DNA of 34,168 nt from CAJBLF01 sp964613015 (GCA_964613015.1 CAZTFP010000016.1:1-34168), one strand, 5' to 3'; positions 1 to 11,226 are shown, counted from the first letter of the stretch. Notes: generated from the letters alone by a model not told the origin. Made by a program: numbers and translations.

Positions 1-577
1 GTCCGTTTGTATAGAGCTCTCCTGTCTGTGTAATATTTATTACCGTAATATGCCCCGGTGTTCATTGTATACCTTGCGGTCATGTAATTGATGTTAATGA
101 AATTAAATTTATTCGTCATCATCATACATATCTTCGTTGAAGATAATTTGCACTTGCTCACATCTCTATTTCTGTTCCCGTTGCTCATGTAGGTCACGTT
201 AATCATATTAATCATTGTGCTCACGTATTTCCTCTTGGTCATATATCTCACTGTAATCATTGTGTTCATGTATCTCATTTTATTCCTTGAATACCTTGCA
301 ATCATTGTGCTCATGTGTCTCATTTTGCTCATACAGGTCAGATATCGCCTGTATTTCATTTCGCTCCTGTGATTCCTTGTATTCACTGCGGTCCTACTCA
401 ACCTGCTGAACAGATTATTGTTGATCATAAAAACATATCTCCCAAATTATAATCAAGACTATCATTGCTATCAGCATAAAAACTTACCACGTTCCCTGTA
501 CTACTACATTGTCCATTTGTATAGAACTCTCCTGTCTGTGTAATATTTATTACCGTAATATGCCCTGGTGTTCATTG
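1..577 (-). repeat. Direct 510-bp module repeat inside the collagen-like gene
   Basis: Bases 1-77 match 511-587 almost exactly (few substitutions, for example gtccgtttgt against gtccatttgt). Both encode the GTPGHITVINITQTGE..YTNG segment, and each follows a Gly-X-Y tract. The period of 510 bases keeps the frame, so this is a duplicated protein module, possibly continuing beyond the window. Confidence 0.8.
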
Positions 578-1429
578 TGCTCCTGCTGGTCATATCAAGT
601 TTACAAAACTATTTCGTCATCCCAATGGATTTTGAAATCTTAAATATGTTCATGATCGACTATGATCCGGCATTGCTCATGTTGCTCACGTCGCTCATAT
701 ATTTCCTTGTATTCCTTGTAATCATTGAGTTCAAGTATCTCATTTCGCTCATGTATTTCATTGTGTTCATTGTAATCATGTATCTCATTTTATTCCTTGC
801 AATCATTGAATTCACTGCAATCATGTATTTCCTGTCGCTCATATTGCACCATTACTTCCGTTTATTCCTGCTGATCATGCTACTCACGTATCTCATTTCA
901 TTCATTGAATTCACTGTATCCCTTGTATTCACTGTGATCACGTATTTCCGATTGCTCACGTTGCTCACTGTACTTGCCCTAAGGTCCATACTCATGTTCC
1001 GTTTACTCATGAATATTGTAAATATAATATTCCACCATTTATCCATCAACTTGTCACTGAAGTTCCATTTATTCCCGTTGCTCATGTAGGTCAACTCAAT
1101 GAAAATCCACTGATAAAATTATATATTGCACCGCTTGTCGATGCTATCAATTTTCCACTCGCATTGGTTCCCAATACTACAACATTTGGTAAACTATCTA
1201 TCGTTAAACTTCATTTGAACCATCCATTGCCACCAGATCATTCCAAAACAATTCCTGTAGTAGCGGTATTGCTTCAATTGCTTGTAAGAAATATTGTCTT
1301 CAAAAAATTGATACTATTGGGCGCAATAGGAACAATCTCAAATGCCATAGTAACGAAAAACACTCACGATAGACCAAGAAGAAATCGTGCCATGTTTTTG
1401 AATATATTGTTTGTACCCAGTGCCTTCAT
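1..1429 (-). CDS. Collagen-like (Gly-X-Y repeat) surface protein, partial at window edge
   Basis: Read with TGA as Gly, the minus strand is open from ATG at 1429 to the window edge (476 codons). An N-terminal hydrophobic stretch (MARFLLGLSGVFFVTMAFEI, from residue 13) may be a signal or anchor. A globular part follows, then Gly-X-Y tracts such as GDTGVAGSAGINGSNGAIGA (about 985-660) and GAKGDTGAQGLQGIQGIKGD (about 385-170), separated by non-collagen segments. Most tract glycines are TGA. The segment GTPGHITVINITQTGE occurs twice, 510 bp (170 codons) apart. Collagen-like triplets form triple helices in bacterial surface fibres, so an extracellular structural or adhesive role is inferred. The upstream in-frame TAG fixes the ORF limit; ATG at 1393 is an alternative start. 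The C-terminus is not in the window, so the anchoring mode is unknown. Confidence 0.85.
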
Positions 1430-1500
1430 GTGTAGAGATTTCATAATATAAATGATAATGCTATCCTTTGCATATATAGTATAAGTGTATTCCATAAATT

Positions 1501-1537
1501 TTTAAAAACAAAAAACCTGACCAGATATGATCAGATT
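1501..1537 (-). terminator. Rho-independent terminator of ftsK
   Basis: On the minus strand a stem CTGATC / GGTCAG (one wobble pair) with a 6-base loop is followed by a run of T. It lies about 110 bases after the ftsK stop codon and before the collagen-like gene. Confidence 0.6.
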
Positions 1538-1646
1538 TACTTGCCAATTATTTAATTTGTGGTATAGTTATTTCAGCGAAGAATAAATAATGAATACCTA
1601 AAAACAATAGAAATTTTCTTCTACATATTATTTATAAATTATTATT

Positions 1647-3779
1647 TTAAATAAAGATGTCTCTCGGCTTAGCGCCGTCTTGTGGTCAGATTACTCATTT
1701 TTCTTCTAGAATATCCATGATCCTTGCGGCGCGAGCAAATCCCACACCAAGCTTCCTTTGGAGTAATGTTGCTGAAGCTTTTCTTGTCGTGGAGATAACT
1801 TGTATCGCTCTTTCTACTAATTCATCATCATTATCTCCATTACTACTACCAAAAAGTTGTTGCCCCGCTTCAAGTTTATTTTCCAACAAAGCGACTATTT
1901 CCTGGTTGTAAATATCTTCTTCGGTGAGACCCCCCATATATTTATTTTTGAGTGTCATCACTACTTTTTCTATTTCTTCTGTGGAGATAAATGGCGCCTG
2001 GATTCTTATCGGTGATTTCGTCGATGGATCCATATATAGCATATCTCACTTTCCGAGCAATGTCTCCGCTCACTTTCTTCCGAGAATTGTTCTACTATCT
2101 ATTTCTGACACCGTGCCAAAAGCGATTCTTGTGGGAATATTTGCCTTGATAAGTCCGGTAATAACATCAACTGATGGTCTTTGTGTCGCGATGATGAGAT
2201 GAATTCCTACTGCACGTGCTTTTGCTGATATGTGTGTAATACAGTTTTCAACATCTCTCTTGGCCTTGGACAACATCATAGATGCAAGTTCATCGATAAC
2301 AAATATGATACGAAACATTTTTTCTCAACCGCTAATTTTCTGATTATATTCATCGATATTTTTTACCCTATTTTCTTTGAGTATTCCATATCTTCTTTCC
2401 ATCTCTTGTTCTGTTCGTTTGAGTAATTTCAGTGCTTTTTCTGGCTCGAAAACTATCGGTGCGAGCAAATAAGGTAGTCCTGCATAGAGTTCCAATTCTA
2501 CCTGTTTCGGATCGACCATGAGGAATTTTAGTTCAGAAGGTGTATTTTGATACATCAATGATAAGATGAAATCATTTACTCCGACGGATTTTCCTGAACC
2601 GGTCGCTCATGCAACAAGCAAATGTGGCATAGACTCTAGTGTCTTGATAATGATAGATCCATCAATTGCTTTTCCGAGTGCGAGATTATTATCAGATTTT
2701 TTCATGTCATTGGCAAATTCTGTCGTACTCAAAATATCTGCTAAATGCACCATAAGTGGCTTGGGATTTGGCAATTGGATCCCAATACAATCCGTGCCCG
2801 GAATAGGAGCAATAATTCTTACCGACTTGGATTTGAGGGAAAGTGAGATATCATTCGTCAAACTTTCTATGGTAGAGAGTTTAATTCCTTCATCAGGTTT
2901 CACCCTTATTTGTACGATGGAAGGCCCGATATCAAATCACTCGATCATAATCGGAACGTTGAATTCCATCAATTTATTTTGTAATGCTTTTGCTTTTTCC
3001 ATAAGAAATGTTTCGTCGATGGTCACCGCTTGATCAGCATTAGTCTCGAGAATAGCATGATTGAATGTAGGTTTCTCTCAAGAAAAATTTATAGTCGGTC
3101 TGATTTTTCTTTCTTTGATATGTTCTTTTTCTTCTATTTTTCTTTGGAGTTTGTCTTTGATTAATGATTTTATCAATGAACGAGAAACTGGCTGTCAAAA
3201 ATTTGGTTTTTCCTTCGTTTCTTCTTCCTCATCTTCTTCTTCATATCTTGATGATTTAGGCTTTGAATTTGAAGCTTTTGGCTTATTTTCTGATTTGAGG
3301 CTAATCTTGGGAAATGAAAAATTGAGTGAATAGAGAATCCACACGACTGCAAGGACCAGAAGAATAATAATAAATGATTTTGTTGCTACAGCTTTACCCC
3401 CAAACATTATTTGTAATACTGCAATCACTGGCCAAGAAATATATCATCCGAAATTTTCATATTTCGCTACATCGCCGTCAATGATAGGAAAATTTATCAC
3501 CGCAGAGATGATAACAATGATCACCATAAACTGTCTGATGAGTAATTTCATCAAATGTCCTTTGGCTATAATAAGTATGCCGACGAGAAAACACAAAGCA
3601 AAAAAAACATAGAGTCCAATCTGTCCAAACGCAATACTCGCATATGTTCTGAGAAACATTATTACCGGAGATCATTCTGCAAAATAAAGCGAGAAAAAAA
3701 ATAATGATCATAAAACAGTGAGACTTATTCCGAGTTTGAATTTATTTAAGACGATATTTTTTTTTCTTCTTCTAGCCAA
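1647..3779 (-). CDS. ftsK: DNA translocase FtsK/SpoIIIE
   Basis: ATP-driven DNA pump that clears chromosome ends through the division septum. Reading TGA as Gly gives 710 residues. Residues about 12-150 hold several membrane segments; an acidic linker (RYEEEDEEEETKEK) follows; the motor has Walker A GATGSGKS at about 391-398, whose first Gly is TGA, and Walker B IIFVIDE at about 491-497. The C-terminus (AAGIMD-type winged helix, ending ILEEKGVIGPQDGAKPREIF) is the gamma domain, read through two TGA codons to a TAA stop. The start is TTG at 3779: an in-frame TAG lies just upstream and the first ATG (3659) would remove the first membrane segment. No Shine-Dalgarno is visible. It is divergent from rpoD. 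Confidence 0.95.
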
Positions 3780-3969
3780 AACAAACTATAAAACGATAAA
3801 ACGATAGACCATTAGATAATTAAGGGCATAGATGATTATATAGTTGGATTTGTTACACCGATAAGCATCTAGGTTTCTAAGTTATCTAGTATTTATAGTT
3901 TAAGTCTAGTTTTTCAATGTAAAATTCCCAGTAAAAAACAAAATAGCAGCATAATACCTACCATAACTA

Positions 3970-3997
3970 TTGACATTTTTCTTTAAATAAGTATCTT
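3970..3997 (+). promoter_or_regulatory. Promoter of rpoD
   Basis: TTGACA at 3970-3975, 16-base spacer, TATCTT at 3992-3997, about 30 bases before the rpoD ATG. The same 16-base spacing is seen at the other promoters of this window. The rest of the 247-base ftsK/rpoD intergenic region is AT-rich and shows no gene. Confidence 0.6.
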
Positions 3998-4026
3998 TAT
4001 CTCTACTTTATTTCGTAGATATAGAT

Positions 4027-4896
4027 ATGAGGCAATTGAAAATACAGCAAAGCATAACTACTCGCGAGTCAGCATCTCTTGATAAATATCTTCAAGAAGT
4101 TGCAAAAGAAGAATTGATTGACGCCATTCAGGAGGTTGAGTTAGCGCAAAAAATAAAACAAGGCAACCAACAAGCTTTGGAAAAACTCGTCAAAGCCAAT
4201 CTAAGATTCGTTGTTTCTGTAGCTAAACAATATCAGAACCAATGACTCTCGCTTCCCGATCTCATCAATGAAGGAAACGTCTGACTCGTCAAAGCTGCAC
4301 ATAGATTTGATGAAACGAGAGGGTTTAAATTTATCTCGTATGCGGTACGACGGATTAGACAATCTATCCTGCAAGCTATTGCTGAACAAGCAAAAATCGT
4401 CAGACTTCCCCTCAATCAAATAGGAAATTTGAATAAAATTCGCAAAATGCAAGGCAAGCTTGAACAAGAATTTGAAAGAGAACCTACCCCAGAAGAATTG
4501 GGTATCGCCTTGGAAATGGATGAAAAAAAAATCACTACACTGCTCCAACATTATCCACACCCTACCTCTCTTGATTTGTATCCCTCAGAAGATGGTACTT
4601 GAGAAAGTGTAGGAGATATGATGCAGTCAACTACTCCTGCGACTGATCATGAACTCAGCATGCATGAATCCATACATAAAGATATAGAAAGATTTTTATC
4701 AACATTTGAACCCAAGGAACAACAGGTCGTACATATGTTTTTCTGATTTCCTCCCTACCCGGAAAGTTGAATGTCTCTTGAGGAGATAAGCTGACGTCTT
4801 GGTTTCACTAAAGAAAGAGTCAGACAGATAAAAGAGAAAGTAATCAAAAAGCTCAAAAAAACATCTAAATTTAAACCTTTGAAAGAATATCTCTAA
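4027..4896 (+). CDS. rpoD: RNA polymerase sigma-70 factor (housekeeping type)
   Basis: 289 residues with TGA as Gly. Region 1.2 is at about 17-50 (SLDKYLQEVAKEELI), region 2 at about 55-130 with the core-binding and -10 recognition helices (LVKANLRFVVSVAKQY, GFKFISYAVRRIRQSI), region 3 at about 140-180, and the region 4 helix-turn-helix near the C-terminus (MSLEEISGRLGFTKERVRQI). The Gly in INEGNVGLVKAA and in the region 4 turn are TGA. There is no long N-terminal region 1.1, which is common for small genomes. It is the only sigma factor in the window and is probably the primary one. Own promoter at 3970; stop is TAA. The 211-base gap to leuS holds only AT-rich sequence. Confidence 0.93.
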
Positions 4897-5107
4897 GGGT
4901 AGTTTGTCGCATTTTTTATTGAAACTCTAGAGACTTTATATATTATTGGAGCTCCACTTATATACTAATGAATTATGAATAATTGATAATTAATGATTTT
5001 AATATCTATCATTTAAATACACTATTGTCTATTATCATAGATTAATTGAGAATACGTTTCCTATATTATACATTATTCATTTTTAATTATTAATTGTTTT
5101 TATAATA

Positions 5108-8100
5108 ATGGATCTCAAAGAGGTAAGCAAAAAACGACAAAAAAAATGGAAAGAGACTGATCTTTATAAAGTCAAGGAAGATACCACCAAACCAAAATTT
5201 TATATTCTGGATATGTTCCCGTACCCCTCAGGATCAGCGTTGCATGTAGGACATCCAAAGGGATACATTGCCACCGATTGTCTTGCAAGAAAAAAAATGC
5301 TCGAAGGATTCAATGTATTACATCCTATGGGATTCGATACTTTTGGACTTGGGACTGAACAATATGCGATAGAACATAAGATGAAACCACAAGTAGTCTC
5401 CCAGCAAAATATAGAAACATTTATCAGTCAGTTGGAAAATTTTTGAACCACCTACGATCGAAGCAGGGCGGTGAATACTGCTGACCCAAAATATTTTAAA
5501 CGAACCCAACGAATATTTTTGCAGATGTACAATCATTATTATGATGAAAAACTACAAAAAGCAATGTCTATCGCTTCGCTCAAATTGAAAATTGAAAATT
5601 GAGAAGTGAAAATTAATGAAGATATTGAAAAATATTTGAATAGACAAAGATTGGCATATGTAGATTATAAGCCAATAAATCGATGTCCATCTTGTATGAC
5701 AGGATTGGCTAATGAAGATCTTGATGATGGTAAATGTGAAAGATGTGGTAGTGAAGTAGAACAGAAACCCATGAAACAACGAGTATTGAGAATTACTAAA
5801 TACGCAGATAGATTATTGACAGGGTTGAATGATTTGCAGCGAGATGAGTCTATGAAAGACCTGGAAAGGAACTGGATTGGGAAAAGTGAATGAACTGAAT
5901 TTCAGATGAAGATAATAACAGAAGAAAAAAATAAAGCAGCATGGATGGTTATAGAAAAAAGCATTGAACCAACAGCATTGAAAGAACTTCTTTCCTTTTG
6001 AGAAACACATATAGAGGAAACTGATTCAGATCGATGAAATTTTTATAGAATATTGATAGATAAAAAAAATGAGAAAAAATTTATAGCATTCTTATCAAAT
6101 AATTTAAAGACTAAATGAAATACGTGAGAGCCAAGTTATCGGTACGCAGATAGCGACTGAACAACAAATATGGTTGTATTTTCTGGGGGGGAAATATTCG
6201 ATACAAGCACAGATGAATGATGTAAAGAAGCAAAAAACTTCGGTATTTCCGTGGGGATTCCAGAACACCAAGTAAAATTTTCTCCTCGAATATATGCTCC
6301 ATGATATAAAGATCATTCTAAACGTTTTAGTGTTTATACCACTCGTATCGATACTGTATTTGGAATGTCATTTGTCGCTATAGCACCGGAACATCCGCTT
6401 GTGGAAAAAATAACAACAGCTGAACACAAAGCTAACGTTGAAATATATAAAGAAGCAGCAAATAAGAAAAGTCAGTTAGAAAGGACAGAATTACAGAAAG
6501 ATAAAACATGAATATTTTGTGGTGCGTATGCAATCAATCCGTTCAATGGAGAAAAAGTACCAGTATTTGTCGCTGATTATGTCTTAGCAAATTATGGTAC
6601 GGGGGTGGTTATGGCGGTACCAGCACATGATGAAAGAGATTTTGAATTTGCAAAAAAATATAATTCGAGACACAATGAAAGCTCGAAACAAAGTGAAAGT
6701 TTTCATGATGTCGAAATTATCCCGAGGGATGAATTACCAATTACGCAAAGCATTATGCCAGATGTTTTTGATCCAAAAAATCCTCCAAGAAAAGATAAGA
6801 AAGATACAGAAAGAGATACTGTTCATGTAATACTCCGCAATACCAAAGAAAAAACCATACTCGTTCATTTCTTGAAATGAGATCATCGAGAGGGAGTGAA
6901 ACCACAAAATTTTATTATCGGAGGTATCGAAGAAGGTGAAACTGCTCTTGAAGCAGCTATAAGAGAAATCAAAGAAGAAACATGATATACCAATATTACA
7001 TTCATCGAACAAATACCCTTTGAAATCCAAGCAAATTTCTTTGCAGCACACAAGGATGTAAATAGAAAAATTCATGTGAATACACTTGTTTTTGATCTCA
7101 CAGGTGATGAACGTGTTGAAATAACTGAAGACGAACACTTTACCAAAGACACTCACGAAGTTCATTGGATCCCGTACGATAAAGTAGCTGAGACCGTTAA
7201 TATTGTAGATGATGAACTGTCTCGAAAATATTTTTATGACGGTGGTTTTGCATATACGGAAAAAGGTGTATTGATGAATTCTCAGCAATTTACTTGACTC
7301 ACAAGTGATGAAGCGATTAAAAAAATGCAATGACGATTAACCGAAAAATGAATCGGTGGCGTCAAAGTAAATTATAAAATACAAGACCGAGTATTCTCTA
7401 GACAGAGGTATCGAGGCGAACCATTTCCTATTGTATGGACTGAAGATGAGCCGAAGTTGACTATACATTTTTATGATCAGAAGACGCGACAGGCAGTTAA
7501 AGATGGAGTAAAAACTATAGAAACTAGAGCCCTCAACCCCGAAGAGACTGATAGATATTTTGGTGATGTGAAATCAGGAGATATTGTAAAATTTGTAAAT
7601 AAGGAAACAGGAGCAGATGTTTTTGCTAAAATAAAAACTGTATATACACGAAAAAATTTAGCAGCACTCTGGGAAGAAGATACAAAAGTGATAGAAAAAA
7701 TTTACACGAATAAAAATACATTGAAAGGAATCAAAACACAGAAAGACTTTGAAAAAGGGCGAGATTTCCAAGAAGGATATTTGGATAAGATCAATAAAAA
7801 CTGACTTGTAGGACGAGCATTTGATATCATCCAAGCGTCTAAAAAAATCGTTGCGCTTGATGAAAATGTATTACCGTTGGAATTACCGGATGTAGAAAAT
7901 TACGCACCAACCGGAACTGAAGAATGACCACTTGCAAATATTACGGATTGGGTGAATGTAACATTGCCGAACTGAACCAAAGCAAAACGTGAAACGAATA
8001 CTATGCCGTGACGAGCAGGAAGTTCACGATACTGGCTCAGATATATGGATGTGAATAATGACAAGGAATTGGTAGGAAAAGATAAGGAAAAATATCGAGG

Positions 8101-8926
8101 CAATGTAGATGTCTACGTCGGTTGAGCAGAACATATTACGAGACATATAATCTATGGAAGATTCTGGCAGAATTTTTTGTATGATATCTGAGTAGTAAGC
8201 AAAAAAGAACCGTTCCAAGAATACCATTCTGTAGGACTTATCATGGGAGAAGATGGACGTAAAATGTCCAAAAGACGATGAAATGTGGTCAATCCTGATG
8301 ACATCATCAATGATTTTGGAACCGATGTTTTGAGAGCATATGAAATGTTTATGGGACCATTTGATCAATCAATTGCATGGAGTACAAATGGAATCAAAGG
8401 AGTAAAAAAATTCTTAGAAAAAATCGTTGCGCTCAAAGACAAAATAACTGATGAAAAAGAGACTGATACAACCATGGTTATTTTACACCAGTCTATAAAA
8501 AAATTAACTGACGATATCGACGCATTTAGATTCAATACTGGAATTTCACAACTCATGATCCTGGTTAATCATTTGACGGAGTGTGAAAATATTAGTAGAA
8601 AAACATTTGAAGATTTAGTAATCTTAGTTTCACCCTTTGCTCCTCATCTTGCAGAAGAACTTCGAGAGCAATTGGGTAATGACTATTCACTATTTACCAA
8701 AGCGACATGGCCAAAATATGATGAAAAATATCTTGTTGCCGACACTGTAACCATTGCTGTACAAGTAAATGGTAAAGTCAGAGGAACAATTACTATCAGT
8801 AAAGAAGCTGAAGAAAGTGATGTCATGCAGCTCGCAAAAATTGATGAAAAAATAGCCCAGCGAATTGTTGGGGAACCAAAAAAAGTAATTTATGTGAAAG
8901 GAAAAATTTTAAATATTGTAATTTAG
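5108..8926 (+). CDS. leuS: Leucyl-tRNA synthetase with inserted Nudix, ASCH-like and unknown domains
   Basis: Charges tRNA-Leu. One open frame (TGA as Gly) of 1272 residues, against about 800-880 usual. Class I signatures: HVGH at 46-49, zinc ribbon CPSC (193-196) and CERC (210-213), editing-domain TTRIDT at about 411 and GTGVVMAVPAHDERD at about 497-511, SRQRY, and KMSKR at about 1052. The anticodon-binding region is intact. Three extra blocks account for the length: residues about 268-402 (unknown, ends GISVGIPEHQVKF), about 571-711 (Nudix, box GGIEEGETALEAAIREIKEE then TGY from 605), and about 784-898 (ASCH/PUA-like: VKTIETRALN, GDIVKFVNKETG). Each sits between conserved LeuRS motifs, so the core is preserved. 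The downstream gene starts 4 bases after the TAG stop, suggesting an operon. Confidence 0.95.
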
Positions 8927-8930
8927 CTTG

Positions 8931-9455
8931 ATGAAAAATATTCTCTTTATTTCGTGAAGTCCGAAAAAGTGAAATACCGATACCCTGCTTTCACATATTT
9001 TCGATGAATCAGAGGGAAATAAAAAGTTTATTCTGATTAGAGAAAAAAATATCAAGCATTGTCTATGATGCTGATTTTGTGAAAAGCATGGTGTTTGCGC
9101 CATCAAAGATGATATGCAAGATATCACACAAGATTTATTATGGGCAAATATTATCGTTTTTTGATCACCAAATTATTTTGCTAATATCAGTGGAATAAGC
9201 AAAATATTTATTGATAGAACGTTATCTCTGTATCACTCGCAAGGATTGAAAAATAAAAAGATATTTCTCGTCATGCCAGGAGCAAGTTCTGATAGTACGA
9301 ATAAAAAATATCTTCTTCAGGCCACATTTTGATTTATACATTATCAACACATGAAATTGTTATGAGCCTATGGATATTGTACAGAAAAAAAATCTTTAGT
9401 TGATAAAAAAATAAAAAATATTACCAAACATATCGTGGAAAAAATATCTGAATAA
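8931..9455 (+). CDS. Iron-sulfur flavoprotein / NADPH-dependent FMN reductase-like
   Basis: 174 residues in the flavodoxin-like fold. The N-terminal FMN phosphate loop is ILFISGSPKKGNTDTLLS (both loop Gly at 9 and 14 are TGA). A cysteine cluster C44-x2-C47-x2-C50-x5-C56 (HCLGCGFCEKHGVCAI) is typical of iron-sulfur flavoproteins and could bind a cluster. FGSPNYFANISGISKIFIDR matches the usual second flavin-contacting segment. It lies 4 bases after leuS and 25 bases before the next gene, so co-transcription is likely. The electron donor and acceptor cannot be told from sequence. Confidence 0.85.
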
Positions 9456-9480
9456 ATCTTTTTAATATTCTAGTGGAGTA

Positions 9481-10029
9481 ATGAAAAATATCCTTATCGT
9501 CGACAATGAAAGTATTCATACTCAGGAAATTGCCCAGCTCTTTCCTGGAAAAAAAATCACTATTTGCCAATATACTGATATCCCTGAGACTACAATATAT
9601 GATCTTATTGTCTTATCTGGATGATCACATTATAGTGTTTTAGAAACTCCATCTCATTATACAAAAGAGTTGGCACTTATACAAAAAACCAAAATTCCAC
9701 TTTTATGAATCTGTCTTGGCTGTCAATTGATTGCTCATGCCTTTGGGTCAAAATTAACACTCATGCCAGAGAAGCTCGTGAAAGAAATTGAGGTCAGAAA
9801 TTGATTAGATAAAAAAGAGTATAAGGTATTTGAAGCACATAAATATGCTATTACCACCTTATGAGCTGAAGTAATATGAGTCGCTAAATCTAAGTATGGC
9901 TATGAAATTATCCGTCACAAAACTAAACCCATATGGTGATTTCAATTTCATCCTGAAGTAGATAGGAAACATACCCAAGGAAAAAAAATACTTAAAGAAG
10001 TTTTACATAGTATTATACAAGATGATTAA
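9481..10029 (+). CDS. Class I glutamine amidotransferase (GMP synthase glutaminase-like)
   Basis: 182 residues. It has the full catalytic triad of the GATase1 family: nucleophile C78 in LLGICLGCQ, and H157 and E159 in WGFQFHPEVD. The oxyanion Gly-rich segment is LIVLSGGSHYSV. Several of these Gly are TGA. Free-standing proteins of this type release ammonia from glutamine for a partner synthase, but the partner is not obvious here: the neighbours are a flavoprotein and an SDR. It is not a complete GuaA because there is no ATP-pyrophosphatase domain. A weak ribosome binding site (TGGAG) precedes ATG 9481. The last 8 bases overlap the SDR start. Confidence 0.85.
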
Positions 10030-10789
10030 GCAGTGAAAATGAACCGTAATTATTACCTGATGATCAAGTGGAATATGAGCTTGATTTGCTAGAGAATTTG
10101 CTGAGCAATGATATAATTTATTACTTGTTGCCAAAGATAAAAACCAGATGGCTACCTTTGTAAAATATTTGAAAGTTCTCTTTCCGGTAAATATTTCTAC
10201 TATGCTTCTGGATTTGTCTGATAAACATCAGATTCAACAACTTGAAGCAGAAATCAGAAAAACGAGTGACTTAGAAATTTTGATCAACTGTGCTGGATAT
10301 GGTATCAATAGTGATTTTTTGGATGAAGATATCAATAAACGAGAAGATATGATTACCGTCCATGACGTAGCAGCTATGAGACTTTCCTATCAAGCATTGA
10401 AAATCATGAAGAAAAGGAAACATGGAAATATCATCCACGTATCTTCCTTAGCATCAATGTTTGCTATATGAAGAAATCCTATCTATGCAGCTAGCAAAAT
10501 ATTCTTGAATAGTTTTTCACAAAATCTCTATCGAATATACAAAAAATATGGTATCTATGTACAGACACTCTGTCCTGGTTTTACCGCTACAAATTTTGCC
10601 CAAAGATGAAATTATTCCCTTAACGCTAGTGCAATGAAAGTAGAAGACGTTGTCAAAGCTAGTCTTTCTTGTATGAGAAGAAAAAAATTACTTTGTATTC
10701 CATGACGAAAGAATAGATTGATTATGATGGCCTATCGTATACTTCCTAGATCACGATCTCACACGATATTCTGACAGATGAAACAATAG
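10022..10789 (+). CDS. Short-chain dehydrogenase/reductase
   Basis: 255 residues. Rossmann fold with nucleotide loop TGGSSGIGAG at about 12-21, in which several Gly are TGA, the structural motif NCAGYG, catalytic Ser in IIHVSSLASM and the Y155-x3-K159 pair in IYAASK. The segment LCPGFTATNF is the usual PG motif after the active site. The substrate cannot be assigned; a short C-terminal basic tail (RSRSHTIFGQMKQ) is unusual. Start ATG 10022 overlaps the amidotransferase stop by 8 bases, which indicates translational coupling. Stop is TAG. Confidence 0.9.
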
Positions 10790-10860
10790 AGTAGCTTAAA
10801 GCTACAAGTTTAAAGCTTAAAGATAATAAATAATTTATTTTTATATTTTATGTATGTGGC
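10790..10860 (+). repeat. Short AGCTTAAAG-type repeats upstream of the four-helix gene
   Basis: Contains gcttaaagct, tttaaagct and gcttaaag, words that also occur just after the four-helix-bundle gene (11225-11286), in the same style as sequences that often flank stand-alone genes of this family. No other feature is seen in this gap. Confidence 0.45.
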
Positions 10861-11226
10861 ATGGCGATACTTGAAAATATAGAAGTTTGGAAAAAATCAG
10901 TTCAATTAGCGAAAGATATTTATGGAATATGTAAAAACAATTCACAAATAAAAAATGATTATGGTATTAGAGATCAGCTCCAAAGAAGTGTAGTCAGTAT
11001 TGCTAGCAATATCGCAGAATGAAATGATAGAGAAACAGATAAAGATTATGCGAGATTTTTGTATATGGCAAGAGGAAGTTGTAGCGAATTAAAAACACAA
11101 CTATATATTATTGAAGAATATTTTAATTCTAAGGAGTAAGAAAATGTTATTACAAAAATCATTGAAATACATAAAATGTTAAATAGTCTAATAAAAAGAA
11201 TAAAAAATAGTATCGAGAAAAATTAG
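10861..11226 (+). pseudogene. Four-helix bundle protein (23S rRNA intervening-sequence type), interrupted by TAA
   Basis: Codons 1-92 encode a clear member of the four-helix bundle family: ENIEVWKKSVQLAKDIYG, RDQLQRSVVSIASNIAEG, YARFLYMARGSCSELKTQL. A TAA at 11137-11139 then interrupts the frame, yet the same frame continues for 28 codons (ENVITKIIEIHKMLNSLIKR...) to TAG at 11224, which is the missing fourth helix. The family is usually about 115-120 residues, so the intact gene would have ended at 11226. Either a nonsense mutation has truncated it, or it is a sequencing error or readthrough. It sits between short repeats and between metabolic genes, consistent with a small inserted cassette. 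Confidence 0.8.

Noticed and set aside
80..1000. Periodic short repeats as a CRISPR array or satellite DNA
   Set aside because: The period is 9-15 bases, there are no spacers, and the repeats keep a reading frame of Gly-X-Y.
568..1094. Plus-strand hydrophobic ORF and minus-strand Met/Asn-rich ORFs
   Set aside because: They are shadows of the Gly-X-Y frame: their repeated composition follows from TGA every 9 bases in the collagen-like gene.
6181..6195. G7 run in leuS as a frameshift
   Set aside because: The frame upstream and downstream is the same and gives sensible protein on both sides.
5446..8285. leuS as a pseudogene with many stop codons
   Set aside because: All interrupting stops are TGA at Gly positions, and the frame is continuous from 5108 to 8926.
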